64,000 nt of DNA from Chlorobiota bacterium. Its GTDB lineage: Bacteria; Bacteroidota; Bacteroidia; Bacteroidales; JAADJA01. Below are positions 40,331 through 50,764 of the stretch, one piece after another (position 1 is the stretch's first letter; every line of letters starts with the position of its first letter). The stretch covers positions 1 to 64,000 of the forward strand of contig JAADJA010000171.1 in the NCBI GenBank assembly GCA_013151015.1. Direction: 5' to 3'. Below the pieces are notes generated by a model that saw only the letters and a list, made by a program, of their open reading frames with translations, did no database searches and was not told the origin of the DNA. The position numbers were made by a program, and so were the translations under genes.

Positions 40331-40798
40331 ATGGAACTTAAAATTGTTGAAGCACCTTTTGGATTTCGCCCTCGCATTGTGATGCCAAGTCCCGAAATTT
40401 ATAAAAGAATAGGGGAGGAGGGGGTTCGGAAACTCATCCATGACCATTACGCACTGTTGCGAAAAAGCGAAATAAACCACTTGTTTCCCCAGGATGATAA
40501 AGCATTTGAGCAGGCCGAAAAGAATTCGGCTGATTTTTTTGTGCAAATGCTTGGAGGCCCACAACATTATTTCAAAAACCGTGGTAGGCCCATGATGGCA
40601 AAGCGTCATGCTGCCTTCAAAATACAGCCGGGTTCAAGGAGGATATGGCTGCGTTGCTATCAGGAAATCCTGCCAAAGCTTGATTTGCCGGAAGACATTG
40701 TCCTTTCATTTTGGGATTACCTGAACCTGTTTTCCCTCTGGATGGTGAACACACAGGAAAATAGCGGAAATGGAACCAGGGAAACAACCTTGGCCTAA
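40331..40798 (+). CDS. Globin (truncated-hemoglobin-like)
   Basis: INHLFPQDDKAFEQAEKNSADFFVQMLGGPQHYFKNRGRPMMAKRHAAFKI with predicted proximal His in KRH. Confidence 0.82.
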   Translation: MELKIVEAPFGFRPRIVMPSPEIYKRIGEEGVRKLIHDHYALLRKSEINHLFPQDDKAFEQAEKNSADFFVQMLGGPQHYFKNRGRPMMAKRHAAFKIQPGSRRIWLRCYQEILPKLDLPEDIVLSFWDYLNLFSLWMVNTQENSGNGTRETTLA

Positions 40799-40889
40799 GG
40801 GAAATATTTAAATGATGTGCAATTTGCCGCACACCTAATTAAGATGTAGATTATACTTACTTTTGGAACGTATTTCAATAAGTTGTCAG

Positions 40890-41747
40890 ATGAAAAAAAG
40901 AACGCTTAAAATTGCCATTGCTTACGATTTTGATGGCACATTGGTGCCTGGGAACATGCAGGAGCATTCCTTCATACCGCAGTTAGGGATCGATAAAGGG
41001 GAGTTTTGGAAAGAAGCCGATGAACGGGCCAAACAAAATGACATGGACCAGATACTGGCCTATATGCAGCTTATGTTGAAAAAAGCACGTGAAAAGGAAA
41101 TCCCCGTTACCCGAAAAGCTTTTCTTCACCATGGAAAAGGAATTGTGTTTTTCGAAGGAGTGGATACGTTTTTCGAAAGGGTTAACGAATTTGCAAAAGG
41201 GCAAGGCGTAATAATCGAGCACCATGTTATCTCGTCCGGTCTTCGCGATATCATCGAGGGGACGGGCATAGCCAAATATTTCAAGAATATTTTTGCCTCA
41301 GGCTTTGTTTTCAATACCAATGATGTGGCCGAATGGCCTGCCCTGGCAATTAATTACACGAATAAGACGCAATACCTTTTCAGGATAAACAAAGGGATCA
41401 ATAATTCCTACGATAATTCCACAATCAACAAATACGTGGACATGCACGAACGCCCGATACCCTTTTCAAGGATGATTTATCTCGGCGATGGGGAAACCGA
41501 TGTGCCTGCCATGAAAATGATCAAATACCAGGGAGGGACGGCCATTGCGGTCTATGATCCCAAAAAACGCAAGCGGAAAGACAAACCCTCGCCCAAGCAA
41601 ATTTGCGAAAAGCTGATCGAACAAAACCGGGCCGATTTCATCTCTGCCGCCGATTATTCCAAAGGTTCCAAACTGGAACAAATCATACAGGCACTTATTG
41701 TACGCATTGTTGCAGAAGAAAATGTGAACCACTTGAAACAGCAATAA
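40890..41747 (+). CDS. HAD-superfamily hydrolase
   Basis: IAYDFDGTLVPGNM (motif I), VISSGLRDIIEG, IYLGDGETDVPAMKM; start taken at MKKRTLKI. Confidence 0.9.
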   Translation: MKKRTLKIAIAYDFDGTLVPGNMQEHSFIPQLGIDKGEFWKEADERAKQNDMDQILAYMQLMLKKAREKEIPVTRKAFLHHGKGIVFFEGVDTFFERVNEFAKGQGVIIEHHVISSGLRDIIEGTGIAKYFKNIFASGFVFNTNDVAEWPALAINYTNKTQYLFRINKGINNSYDNSTINKYVDMHERPIPFSRMIYLGDGETDVPAMKMIKYQGGTAIAVYDPKKRKRKDKPSPKQICEKLIEQNRADFISAADYSKGSKLEQIIQALIVRIVAEENVNHLKQQ

Positions 41748-41798
41748 TCCGAAAAACACAAATAATTTATTAAATATTTGACTTGTAGGATTTTTTAG

Positions 41799-41806
41799 TA
41801 CATTTG
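41799..41806 (+). promoter_or_regulatory. Bacteroidetes-type promoter (-7 TACATTTG, upstream TTTG at 41777-41780) for csp
   Basis: Motif and spacing match upstream of the cold-shock gene. Confidence 0.5.
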
Positions 41807-41842
41807 CCGCAATTATTAAATTATAAATTACAATTACAAACA

Positions 41843-42034
41843 ATGAAAACAGGTAAAGTAAAATTTTTCAATGAGTCCAAAGGTTTTGGGTTTATTGTTG
41901 ACGATGAAACAGGACAGGATTATTTTGTACACGTTTCTGGATTAATCGATGAAATCAGAGATGAAGATGCGGTAACATATGACCTCAAAGAGGGCAAAAA
42001 AGGCTTAAACGCAGTTGATGTGAAATTGGCCTAA
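41843..42034 (+). CDS. Cold-shock domain protein
   Basis: MKTGKVKFFNESKGFGFIVDDETGQDYFVHVSGL. Confidence 0.96.
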   Translation: MKTGKVKFFNESKGFGFIVDDETGQDYFVHVSGLIDEIRDEDAVTYDLKEGKKGLNAVDVKLA

Positions 42035-42060
42035 GTTATTTTTATTAAAGATTTTTTGGG

Positions 42061-42087
42061 AGCCCCGCAGAAGCGGGGCTTTTTTTT
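42061..42087 (+). terminator. Rho-independent terminator after csp
   Basis: AGCCCCGCAGAAGCGGGGCTTTTTTTT. Confidence 0.92.
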
Positions 42088-42112
42088 GTTTTAAACAGAT
42101 TACATGGCTCCC

Positions 42113-42958
42113 TTACTTTCTGTTTCCCCCAATAAGCCTAATCCCTTCCTCGCTTATTTCCAAGCGTTTTTGCTTATATAAAGCGCCCACAGCTTTTTTG
42201 AAAACCTTTTTGCTCATTCCTAGTTTTTCGGAAATTGCTTCCGGGGAGCTCTTGTCGTTTAGGCCAAGGAAGCCTTCATTTGCTTTTAGGGCGGCCATGA
42301 GTTTTTCAACATTATCGTCAACTGCACGATATCCAAAACGGTTCAGGCTGACATCTACTTTATTGTCGGAGCGGATTTTCTTTACATATCCAACCAATTC
42401 ATCACCCACGTTTATCTCCTCGAAGATTTCATTTTTGAACAACATTCCCTGATATGTAAGGTTAATGATCACACTGATACCGATTTCCGTTTCTTCATAC
42501 GCAAGCAAATCAACTTTGTCACCAATTTTAAGGTCAACTTCATCCTTGATGAGGGTATTGCTGATTTTTGTGGTGCCAACAAGCCGTTGTGATTTTTCGT
42601 CCAAATACAAATAAACCATATGGAAATCACCTTTTCTGATGGGTTCGGATTGCTGTGCAAACGGGACCATCAGATCCTTTTCAAGCCCCCAGTCAAAAAA
42701 AGCCCCGTTATCGTTCACGTCAATGGCTTCAAGTGCCGCATACCCATTTAGCTTTATGTGCGGGGCCAGGGTAGTGGCCGTAATCCTGTCTTCAGAATCT
42801 TTAAAAAGGAACACTTCGATTGAATTATCGGTTTCAAAACCTTCCGGTATATATTTATTGGGCAACAACACCTCGTTCGATTCTTCATCAATCAGATAAA
42901 ATCCATTGTCGGTTTGCCTTAAGGCTGTTAATGTATTGAGTTCTCCTAATTTGAGCAT
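42113..42958 (-). CDS. CvfB/YitL-like S1 RNA-binding protein
   Basis: NGAFFDWGLEKDLMVPFAQQ, tandem S1-like domains, C-terminal winged-helix (SEKLGMSKKVFKKAVGALYKQKRLEISEEGIRL). Confidence 0.9.
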   Translation of the reverse strand: MLKLGELNTLTALRQTDNGFYLIDEESNEVLLPNKYIPEGFETDNSIEVFLFKDSEDRITATTLAPHIKLNGYAALEAIDVNDNGAFFDWGLEKDLMVPFAQQSEPIRKGDFHMVYLYLDEKSQRLVGTTKISNTLIKDEVDLKIGDKVDLLAYEETEIGISVIINLTYQGMLFKNEIFEEINVGDELVGYVKKIRSDNKVDVSLNRFGYRAVDDNVEKLMAALKANEGFLGLNDKSSPEAISEKLGMSKKVFKKAVGALYKQKRLEISEEGIRLIGGNRK

Positions 42959-43004
42959 GGGTAAGTGTTTTTTTGCAAAGCTAAGTTAATTACGGCAAAT
43001 ATAA

Positions 43005-43198
43005 TCACAAGGAGGGAAGAAACCGCTTCGACCCGAAGTTTGTTGAACACCGCTAAATTGATGGAAGACAACAGTATGTTGTTCAAATTGAAAGAGATGG
43101 AATATGTGGAAAAAATAGCTGACAAAATTGGAAAAATAACAGTATCGGGAAACGGACAGGTTATTGACCAGTTGAAAGATATTTTTTCAGGGAAATAG
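43005..43198 (+). pseudogene. C-terminal remnant of a slipin/SPFH (band 7) protein
   Basis: REETASTRSLLNTAKLMEDNSMLFKLKEMEYVEKIADKIGKITVSG resembles the slipin C-terminus; no SPFH domain upstream. Confidence 0.7.
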
Positions 43199-43220
43199 GC
43201 TGTGTTAATAGTTAATTAAG

Positions 43221-43248
43221 CAGATGGGAGTTAATCCCATCTGTTTTT
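43221..43248 (+). terminator. Rho-independent terminator after slipin remnant
   Basis: CAGATGGGAGTTAATCCCATCTGTTTTTCT. Confidence 0.75.
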
Positions 43249-43620
43249 CTATGCAATTATTTGCCCGTTTGAGGGGAAATTATCCATCACTTTAAAAATA
43301 AATTTGCATTTTTAAAATAATTCAAATTATCTTTGCCGCACAGTTCACGCCCTATGGCTATTGTTCAATTCTTAATAAAGGGCACAACTATGATGGAATT
43401 AAATATACATATCGTCCAGGAGTTTGGGAAAGCTTAAAACACTTTTCTATTAAAAAATAGATATTCCCAATCCAATGTGATCGGGATTTTTTCTGTCCCG
43501 CAGTTTTAATCACATTATTTCAATTAAATTTATTTACCGCTCTATTTTGAGCTTTCGTTATACCAAGTTTTGCTTTGTCAGGACACGAATAAATTCCACT
43601 TTTGGAAAACAACAAACAAA

Positions 43621-44133
43621 ATGAATAATTTAGCAACACAATATTATGTAAAGGCCAGGGACAATTATCCCTACAACCTTGAAGAAGTACTCGAGTCGTT
43701 GAACTATGCGTTAAGCTATGATGATGAATATGCTGCCGCACATTGTTTAATGGGAATGTTCTATGTTGAGCAAATCCGTGACTACGATAAGGCTTTTCAA
43801 TATTTTGAACAAGCATTGGTCTACGATTTGAACTACCTTGAAACCTATTACCACTATCCAAAAGCATTGATCAATTTCGGTGATTTAGTAAAAGCAAGGA
43901 AAATACTAACTTACGCACAAAGTATTAAGGGGATATGCCAAAGTTGTATCTTGCAATTGCAAGCCTTGGTTTTTGAGAAAAATGCAGATTTTAAAAAGGC
44001 AAAGAAACTTATTGAAAAGGCCTTGCTGATATCCATTGATAATGAAGAAATTAGCTTTCTCAACGATGAATTGAAAAGGATCAATAAGAAAATTAAGAAA
44101 AGAAAAACGTCTGTACGCAAAAAGACTGCGTAA
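43621..44133 (+). CDS. Tetratricopeptide repeat protein
   Basis: YAAAHCLMGMFYVEQIRDYDKAFQYFEQALVYDLNYLETYYHYPKALINFGDLVKARKIL TPR pattern; start taken at MNNLATQYY. Confidence 0.8.
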   Translation: MNNLATQYYVKARDNYPYNLEEVLESLNYALSYDDEYAAAHCLMGMFYVEQIRDYDKAFQYFEQALVYDLNYLETYYHYPKALINFGDLVKARKILTYAQSIKGICQSCILQLQALVFEKNADFKKAKKLIEKALLISIDNEEISFLNDELKRINKKIKKRKTSVRKKTA

Positions 44134-44171
44134 TAGTGTTTGATCTTTGCCAGCAATTTAAAATTAACAAC

Positions 44172-44554
44172 ATGAAACAAGTAATCACAACAGAACGGAT
44201 CCCTATCAAATTATGGTTGGACGACATGGAGCCGGGGGCAATTGCACAGGCAAAGAACCTTGCAAACCTGCCCTTTGATATATTGTAAAAGGATTGGGAA
44301 ACCCTGAAAGTTTCAAGTCATGTTCGCATGGTGCAGGCAGAAAAATGGGCAGGATACAAGCACGGAAAACCCTTGACTTCCACGCCGAAATTTCTGCAAT
44401 GAACAAGAAAGGGATTGTTCATGCAATCAGGAATTTAAGCGATCTGGACGAAGCGCCCGGTGCCTACAAGGATATCGACAGAGTGATGGAAAACCAAAAA
44501 GACCTGGCTGAAACTGTGGTGGAACTAACACCTTTGGCGGTAATTAAAGGCTAA
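44172..44554 (+). pseudogene. rtcB: rtcB (RNA ligase) remnant: N- and C-termini retained, centre deleted
   Basis: N-terminus MKQVITTERIPIKLWLDDMEPGAIAQAKNLANLPFDIL*; C-terminus in another frame SCSHGAGRKMGRIQARKTLDFHAEISAMNKKGIVHAIRNLSDLDEAPGAYKDIDRVMENQKDLAETVVELTPLAVIKG. Confidence 0.88.
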
Positions 44555-44753
44555 TGTCCCATTTTTGAGATCCGTTCATTCTTACTGTATCAATTCACAA
44601 ATAACTATTTGTAATTTGAAATCCCAGGGTAATTAAACAAAAGCCTATGCGTAGTTTACTGTTTTAATGATTATGGAATCAGAACAGGTTTCCTATTTGA
44701 TTTTTGATTTCAGCAGTTTTGTTTTTTGCAATTCAGGGTTATACTCTATTTCT

Positions 44754-44761
44754 TATCTTTG
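44754..44761 (+). promoter_or_regulatory. -7 box TATCTTTG upstream of DEAD-box gene
   Basis: TAnnTTTG match 17 nt before the start codon. Confidence 0.45.
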
Positions 44762-44778
44762 CATCATATCTGCGAAAA

Positions 44779-46062
44779 ATGAAATTTGAACAATACCGTA
44801 TTTCCGAAGGGATAAAAAAGAGTATTTCCAAACTTGGTTATAAAAAACCAACCGACATCCAGTTTAAATCCATTCCACCTATTTTAAAAGGAGAGGATGT
44901 TTTGGCCATTGCACAAACGGGCACAGGTAAAACTGCTGCTTTTGCCATTCCTGTTTTGGATATTCTAAATGAACGAAAAATCAAAGGAAGGAGGTCGGAT
45001 GGCGTAAAATGCCTGATAATGGAACCAACACATGAATTAGCCCTCCAAACAGAATCCGTTTTTAACACTTTGGGCAAACATACCCGCGTGAGCAGTTTTT
45101 GCATCCTCGGTGGTGTCGATCAGGAACCACAAATCAAACAGCTTTCAAAAGGGGTGGACATTTTGATTGCCACTCCCGGACGGATGTTCGATTTGGTGAG
45201 TCAGGGGGCACTTAGTTTGAAACGGGTTGAAATCCTGGTTTTGGATGAGGCCGACCATATGCTCGATTTGGGCTTTATCAAAGATATCCGCGATTTAATG
45301 CGCCATCTTCCCAGAAAACGGCAAACGCTTTTCTTCTCTGCAACCATTAACGAAAAGATCAAGAAACTTGCTTATTCCCTTGTCACCAACCCAATCCGTA
45401 TTCAAATCTCCCCAAAAGACCCGGTTGCAAAAAACATTGAACATGCCGTTGCATTTATTGAAATGGACGACAAGCGTTTTTTCCTTGAAAATATGGTACG
45501 GAATTTCCCAGAAGCAAAAATATTGGTTTTTGTTAGGACAAAAGTGCGTGCCGAACGGGTGAAAAAAGCAATGGAAAGGGTAAATATCCTGACAGAAACA
45601 ATTCACAGCAATGTCCTGCAGGAAGAAAGGGAACGGACAATGCGGAATTTCAGGAACGGTGATTTGAAAATCCTGATAGCCACGGATGTGAGCGCACGTG
45701 GAATCGACATTCCGAATGTGGAATATGTGGTGAACTACGATATGCCCGAAACATTGGAAAATTATGTTCACCGTGTGGGCCGTACTGGTCGGGCAAACCA
45801 AAAGGGCCAGGCGGTTTCGTTTTGCAGTTCCGAAGAAAAAGAAATTTTGGCCGGCATTGAAGAAAACCTCGGGAAAAATATCCAAAGACTGGAAATCTCT
45901 AAGAAGGATTATCAGAATGCCTTGGATTTCAAAGAGGAGGAGCCGGATGACTGGCGATCGTTGATGAAGAAAGCAGAAAAGGAAGGGCTTCAATTTCGCC
46001 ATGAATTCAAGGAACCCGTAAAGAAAAAGAAAAAACCGAAAAAAAACAGACTGGGCAAATGA
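44779..46062 (+). CDS. DEAD/DEAH-box RNA helicase
   Basis: AQTGTGKTAAF, VLDEADHMLDLGF, SATI, VHRVGRTGRANQKG; basic C-terminal tail. Confidence 0.96.
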   Translation: MKFEQYRISEGIKKSISKLGYKKPTDIQFKSIPPILKGEDVLAIAQTGTGKTAAFAIPVLDILNERKIKGRRSDGVKCLIMEPTHELALQTESVFNTLGKHTRVSSFCILGGVDQEPQIKQLSKGVDILIATPGRMFDLVSQGALSLKRVEILVLDEADHMLDLGFIKDIRDLMRHLPRKRQTLFFSATINEKIKKLAYSLVTNPIRIQISPKDPVAKNIEHAVAFIEMDDKRFFLENMVRNFPEAKILVFVRTKVRAERVKKAMERVNILTETIHSNVLQEERERTMRNFRNGDLKILIATDVSARGIDIPNVEYVVNYDMPETLENYVHRVGRTGRANQKGQAVSFCSSEEKEILAGIEENLGKNIQRLEISKKDYQNALDFKEEEPDDWRSLMKKAEKEGLQFRHEFKEPVKKKKKPKKNRLGK

Positions 46063-46763
46063 AGAAGCAAACCATCAATTTCAGCAACAGGACCTGGGTC
46101 GTCAGGGACAACGAGTATCATCCAACCGATACAAAAGAATGGTACGATGCCTCTGCGGTAAAAACCGATCCATCGGGAACCCTTGTCCTAAAAACCCATT
46201 ATAACCCCCGTGAATTCTATCCGGCAAATGAGAAACCGATTACAATAAACACAGGGTCTGGACGGATTTATTGTGAAGATAAATTCAGCTATGGGAAATT
46301 TGAGGCTTTGATCAAACTGCCCACGGGAAAAGAACTATGGCCTGCATTCTGGATGTGGGGATGGGATGCCTGGCCCCCCGAAATTGATATTCTTGAGGCC
46401 TATTCCAATAAGAAGGGCAATTATATGAAATTCAACTGGAGCCCCTTGTCAATCTGGAACGTGGAAACCAACGTCCATTATAAGGTAGGAGGGGAGAACC
46501 GCTCCATTGGCGGGAAGAGGCATTGGTTTGGCCTGAAAAACCCGGCCAATAATTTTCTCAAATACCGTCTTGAATGGAGTCCTGCCCTTATTAGGATATA
46601 TTATGACGGGATTTTTGTGAGGGGGATCAGGGATGCCAAAATACTTGAAAAAATCAACGGGCATAAAATGAGGGTGGTCTTGAACAATTCGGTTTTGAAT
46701 GGGATAAAACATTCTCCCGATTCCGAAATGTATGTTAAATATTTTAAATACGAGCCTTATTAA
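46059..46763 (+). CDS. Glycoside hydrolase family 16-like protein
   Basis: ELWPAFWMWGWDAWPPEIDILEAYSN (ExDxxE catalytic motif); no signal peptide; ATG overlaps helicase stop. Confidence 0.88.
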   Translation: MKKQTINFSNRTWVVRDNEYHPTDTKEWYDASAVKTDPSGTLVLKTHYNPREFYPANEKPITINTGSGRIYCEDKFSYGKFEALIKLPTGKELWPAFWMWGWDAWPPEIDILEAYSNKKGNYMKFNWSPLSIWNVETNVHYKVGGENRSIGGKRHWFGLKNPANNFLKYRLEWSPALIRIYYDGIFVRGIRDAKILEKINGHKMRVVLNNSVLNGIKHSPDSEMYVKYFKYEPY

Positions 46764-46863
46764 TGCGGGGCATGAGCCTGTTGTAATTTGGCATCTTGAC
46801 ATTTCCATTGCATTTCTGAAAAAATCTATCTTTGCTTTTATAGATTCTAAAACCCAATTCATT

Positions 46864-49261
46864 ATGAACAAATTCTCCTGCTTTGCGATCGTCTTTTTAC
46901 TCCTTCTCGTCAAATCCTATTCCCAGGAACCCGTATTTCCCGGAGCCAATGAGCAGACGCCTTCAAAAGCGCAGTATTTTTCTTGGATAAACAATACCAA
47001 TGAGGGGACAACGGAAAAACAAACCCAGATCAACCTCGATTTTTTCAAGTGGTTAAGGGAAGGATACGGGATGCAGTTGGATATTTATGCTTTTGATGCA
47101 GGGGCCATTGACGGAAAACGTTTTTATGGGAGCATGAAATCTGACCGTTTCAAAAAACAGTTTCCCTATGGATTTGATTCAATCTACCACAAAGCAAGCC
47201 AGCTTGGGATTCGGCTTGGGGTTTGGGGCGGTCCCGATGGATTTGGGGATACTGACGAAGAAGAAAAAGAAAGGACAGAACAGATGCTTGGATTGTGCCG
47301 TGATTATGATTTTGCACTTTTTAAATTTGATGCGGTTTGTGGCCCGTTAAGACCGGAAAAAGAAGATGCCTTTATCCATATGATGCAGGAATGCAGGAAA
47401 TACAGCCCTGATTTGATCTTGTTGAACCACCGCCTGGGACTTGAAAGAGCAAAAGCGTATGCAACCACTTTCCTCTGGGGCGGGGCTGAAACCTATATCG
47501 ATGTTTTTATGACCAATAACACCACAGCGCCCCATCATCGGGCGGCGGCAATATCAAGGGGTTTGGTTCCAGAACTTAAACGGCTTACAGAAGATCATGG
47601 GGTTTGTCTTTCTTCCTGTTTGGACAATTGGGACGACGATTTGATCCTTCAGGCTTTCAATCGAAGCCTGATCCTTGCGCCAGAGATATATGGAAACCCT
47701 TGGTTGTTGAGGGATGATGAATTCCCAAAGTTGGCACGCATTTTTAATTTGCACCGAAAATATGGGAAAATACTTGTAAAAGGGGAGGTGCTGCCCGAAG
47801 AAAAATACGGCCCGTACGCAGTTTCACGTGGAGATAACAACACAAGGATCATAAGCCTGCGCAACCTTTCCTGGATCCCTGTTGATTATGAAATCAATGC
47901 GGAAGAGATTGGGATTTCCAAGAATAAAAGGGTTGAAATAATCCAGCTCCATCCCCATGAAAATTTTATTGGAAGCTTTGAAAGCAATGAAACGCTAAGT
48001 GTTACAGTAGAACCATTCCGGTCGGCATTGTTCATCCTAACAGTAGAAACTTACGATGAACCCCTCATCAAAGGAAGTAAATTTGATGTTGTCAGAAATG
48101 TGGAGGGAAAATCCATCTTGATGGATTTAATTGGCAATCCGGGTACTGAAGTTTCAATCAAGCTTGACAGTTTTAAAAAATACAGATCCGTTAAGATCAA
48201 CGGGATTGAAGATAATGATTTGGTAAAAGGCAAAAGCCGGAATGTGATATTTAAAGGCGAAAAGTTAAGTTTACCTACTCATCGGAAAATCGCCAATCTA
48301 ACAGAAACCGAAATCCCGGATGATGCGGAAGCTTTGTATGAGGCCACGGTTTTTTCTGCTGATAACAATGCGTTGGAGGTTCGTTCCTTGTTCCGTTCGG
48401 GCAAAACGAATGTCCCTGAGGTGCAAAATGCCAGGAATGCTTTTTTCAATCAGAAAACATCAAGGAACATTTGTGGACAGGGGCGTTTGGGACAAAAACC
48501 TTTTTGATTCAGATATGGCGACCGGGTTTTGGCCTTCCACAAAATATGACATCGACATGCGGGTAAAAGGGGGTACATTAAGGTTGGATTTGGGCAAAAT
48601 AACCGATGTGGACAAATTAGTGGTTTATGTACCAGACAATTTCTCACTTCATCCTTTGCTGCCCGAGGAAGGCAATTATGTTGAAATATCATCTGACCTG
48701 AAAACCTGGGAAACCTTGACCTATCTTGCCGGGAAAACTATGACCATCGATATCCATAAGAAAACACGTTATCTCAGGTTCAAATCCCAGCCAAGGCAGA
48801 TTGTCGAAATCGAAGGGTATCTTGATGGGAAACCATTGGATCGTAGCAAATGGAAGGCTTCCAATTTATTTGCACATTCGGATAGGATGAAATGTGTTAA
48901 AAGTTGGAAAGCAAACTTTGTTTTGGATGAATTGGCCGAAAACAGTTATCTAAGCGTTGCAATTAACGGAAAACATGGTGTCGAAGGTGCTTATGTTGCC
49001 GCTAAAATTGACAGGCAACTTATCGGCGCTCCAGACAGGGCTGCTTCTTATCCATCTAATACGTGGGAATATGTAAATGCCCAAAGAGATTCAAACTATA
49101 CCTATTTTATTCCTTTGGATATATCCTGTATTGGAAAGGAAATCGAAGTTTATGTATTGGCCTATGATAAGGAAAATACGAATCTCAAACCTGAAGTTTG
49201 GATTTCTTCCCATTCGGGAGGTAAAGAAAAGATCAGGATTGAGTTGGAAATTAGGAATTGA
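46864..49261 (+). pseudogene. Exported alpha-galactosidase-like glycoside hydrolase (GH27/31/36 superfamily type) split by a T6 homopolymer frameshift
   Basis: MNKFSCFAIVFLLLLVKSYSQ signal; DYDFALFKFDAVCG, LSSCLDNWDDDLILQAFNRSLILAPEIYGNPWLLRDDEFP. The reading continues in another frame after T6 at 48441-48446: SIRKHQGTFVDRGVWDKNLFDSDMATGFWP... Confidence 0.8.
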
Positions 49262-49410
49262 TGAAACCCTCTATATTTTTGAAATACTTCAAAAGCAAGA
49301 TCTATTAGAAATGAAAACATATCCCATAAAGTCCAATAATTAATATTATGTTAAATAGCATGTTTAGAAAGAGAGGGAAACAACAATGGCTTCCCCCCCC
49401 TTTTTCTTAA

Positions 49411-50637
49411 TTAATGCTGGGCATCAATCAGCGTATTGATCTCTTTTGTTTTAACATCGTTTCCCAATCGTGCATAAATCTCTTTCAATGAATATAAGGT
49501 ACTCATGTCATCGGGTAAAATCTGATGGGCTTTCTCCAAATAGGGCAAGCAAGTTTCAAGATATTCATCGGCCTTTGCCTTCAATTCATCATATTTTGCT
49601 TGTTCTTCAAATGGAAGTTGATTTGCTTCATCAATTAAAATAGCAGCTTTATTAACATAAAGTGCACCCATATTATAATTGGGGTCAAAATAATCTGGTC
49701 TGATCTCAATTGCTTTATTATAAGCCTTTATAGTCCTGTTAAATGCTTCCTCTTTCATTTCTGGTGTACTAGTGGAATCATCAACGATTTGGTTATAGTT
49801 TGCACCAATTGCAAAAAAGATAGTAGCGTTGGTCGTGTCAAGTTTGGCTGCAAGTTCCAGATTACTTAGTGCTTTGTTCGTTTGCTTATTGGCCAGTAAA
49901 AAGTTGGTTTCGTTAAGGAGCAGGCTAAGGTTGTTGGGGTATTTCCCCCTTCCATCAGCATAAACGGCGGCAGCCTTTTCGGCATCTTTGTCCTGGTTGT
50001 AATAAATGCCGGCAAGTGAACTGTAAATACCCGGCTCGGGGTAATTCATGGCCACCAATGTTTCAAGAGACTTTTTTGCTTTGTCATAATCATGTCCCAA
50101 TTCGGCAGCAACAGCAATGTAATAGATGGTCAAGGAATCTTCGCTCCCGGCATCTTTATATATTTGATATGCATTCTCGAAAGCTTTAACAGATTTGCCA
50201 AATTCATAATTGGCCGTAACGGTATCCTTGGCATCCAGCGCAGTTTGTCCCTCATTATACAAATTGGCACCATAGTTGAAAAACGACTCCCCTACGATAG
50301 GCATCCGGGCAAGGATTTCTATGTAATACGTTTTCTTTGTATCCAATTCCAATGCCTTTTTGTAAGCTTCATAGGCTTTATTCAAAGCATCGGGGTCCAG
50401 TTTTTTATACTCTTCGTTCGTGCTGTTGTAAATGTCGATATAAATGTTGCCCCTGTAATACCATGTCTTGGCCATAGCAACGGTCTTGGGATGAACGCTT
50501 GCTTTATCAATGGCTTCCTTGGCTTTATCAAGTTTACCACTTTTATGATAGTTATATGCACTGACAACCATGTTTTTTTGTGAAAAACCAATTGCTGTGG
50601 TAAAAAACAGAAGAGTTACTAAAACGATTTTTTTCAT
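49411..50637 (-). CDS. Exported tetratricopeptide repeat protein
   Basis: Signal peptide VTLLFFTTAIGFSQK; multiple TPR units (YNMGALYVNKAAILIDEANQLP...ETCLPYLEKAHQILPDDMSTLYSLKEIYARLG). Confidence 0.88.
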   Translation of the reverse strand: MKKIVLVTLLFFTTAIGFSQKNMVVSAYNYHKSGKLDKAKEAIDKASVHPKTVAMAKTWYYRGNIYIDIYNSTNEEYKKLDPDALNKAYEAYKKALELDTKKTYYIEILARMPIVGESFFNYGANLYNEGQTALDAKDTVTANYEFGKSVKAFENAYQIYKDAGSEDSLTIYYIAVAAELGHDYDKAKKSLETLVAMNYPEPGIYSSLAGIYYNQDKDAEKAAAVYADGRGKYPNNLSLLLNETNFLLANKQTNKALSNLELAAKLDTTNATIFFAIGANYNQIVDDSTSTPEMKEEAFNRTIKAYNKAIEIRPDYFDPNYNMGALYVNKAAILIDEANQLPFEEQAKYDELKAKADEYLETCLPYLEKAHQILPDDMSTLYSLKEIYARLGNDVKTKEINTLIDAQH

Positions 50638-50764
50638 AATGTTAATTTCTTAATTGTTTCTAAATTTTGGCAAAAATAAAATTAATTGGCAAACCAATTC
50701 AAAAAGCACGCCAATTTGGAATCATTTTTAATAATTACAAACTATACTTAAATTACAACTTTCA

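Noticed and set aside
43332-43460. 43-aa protein-like fragment as a stand-alone gene
   Set aside because: No start codon context and no recognisable domain; treated as a possible remnant within the gene-graveyard finding only.
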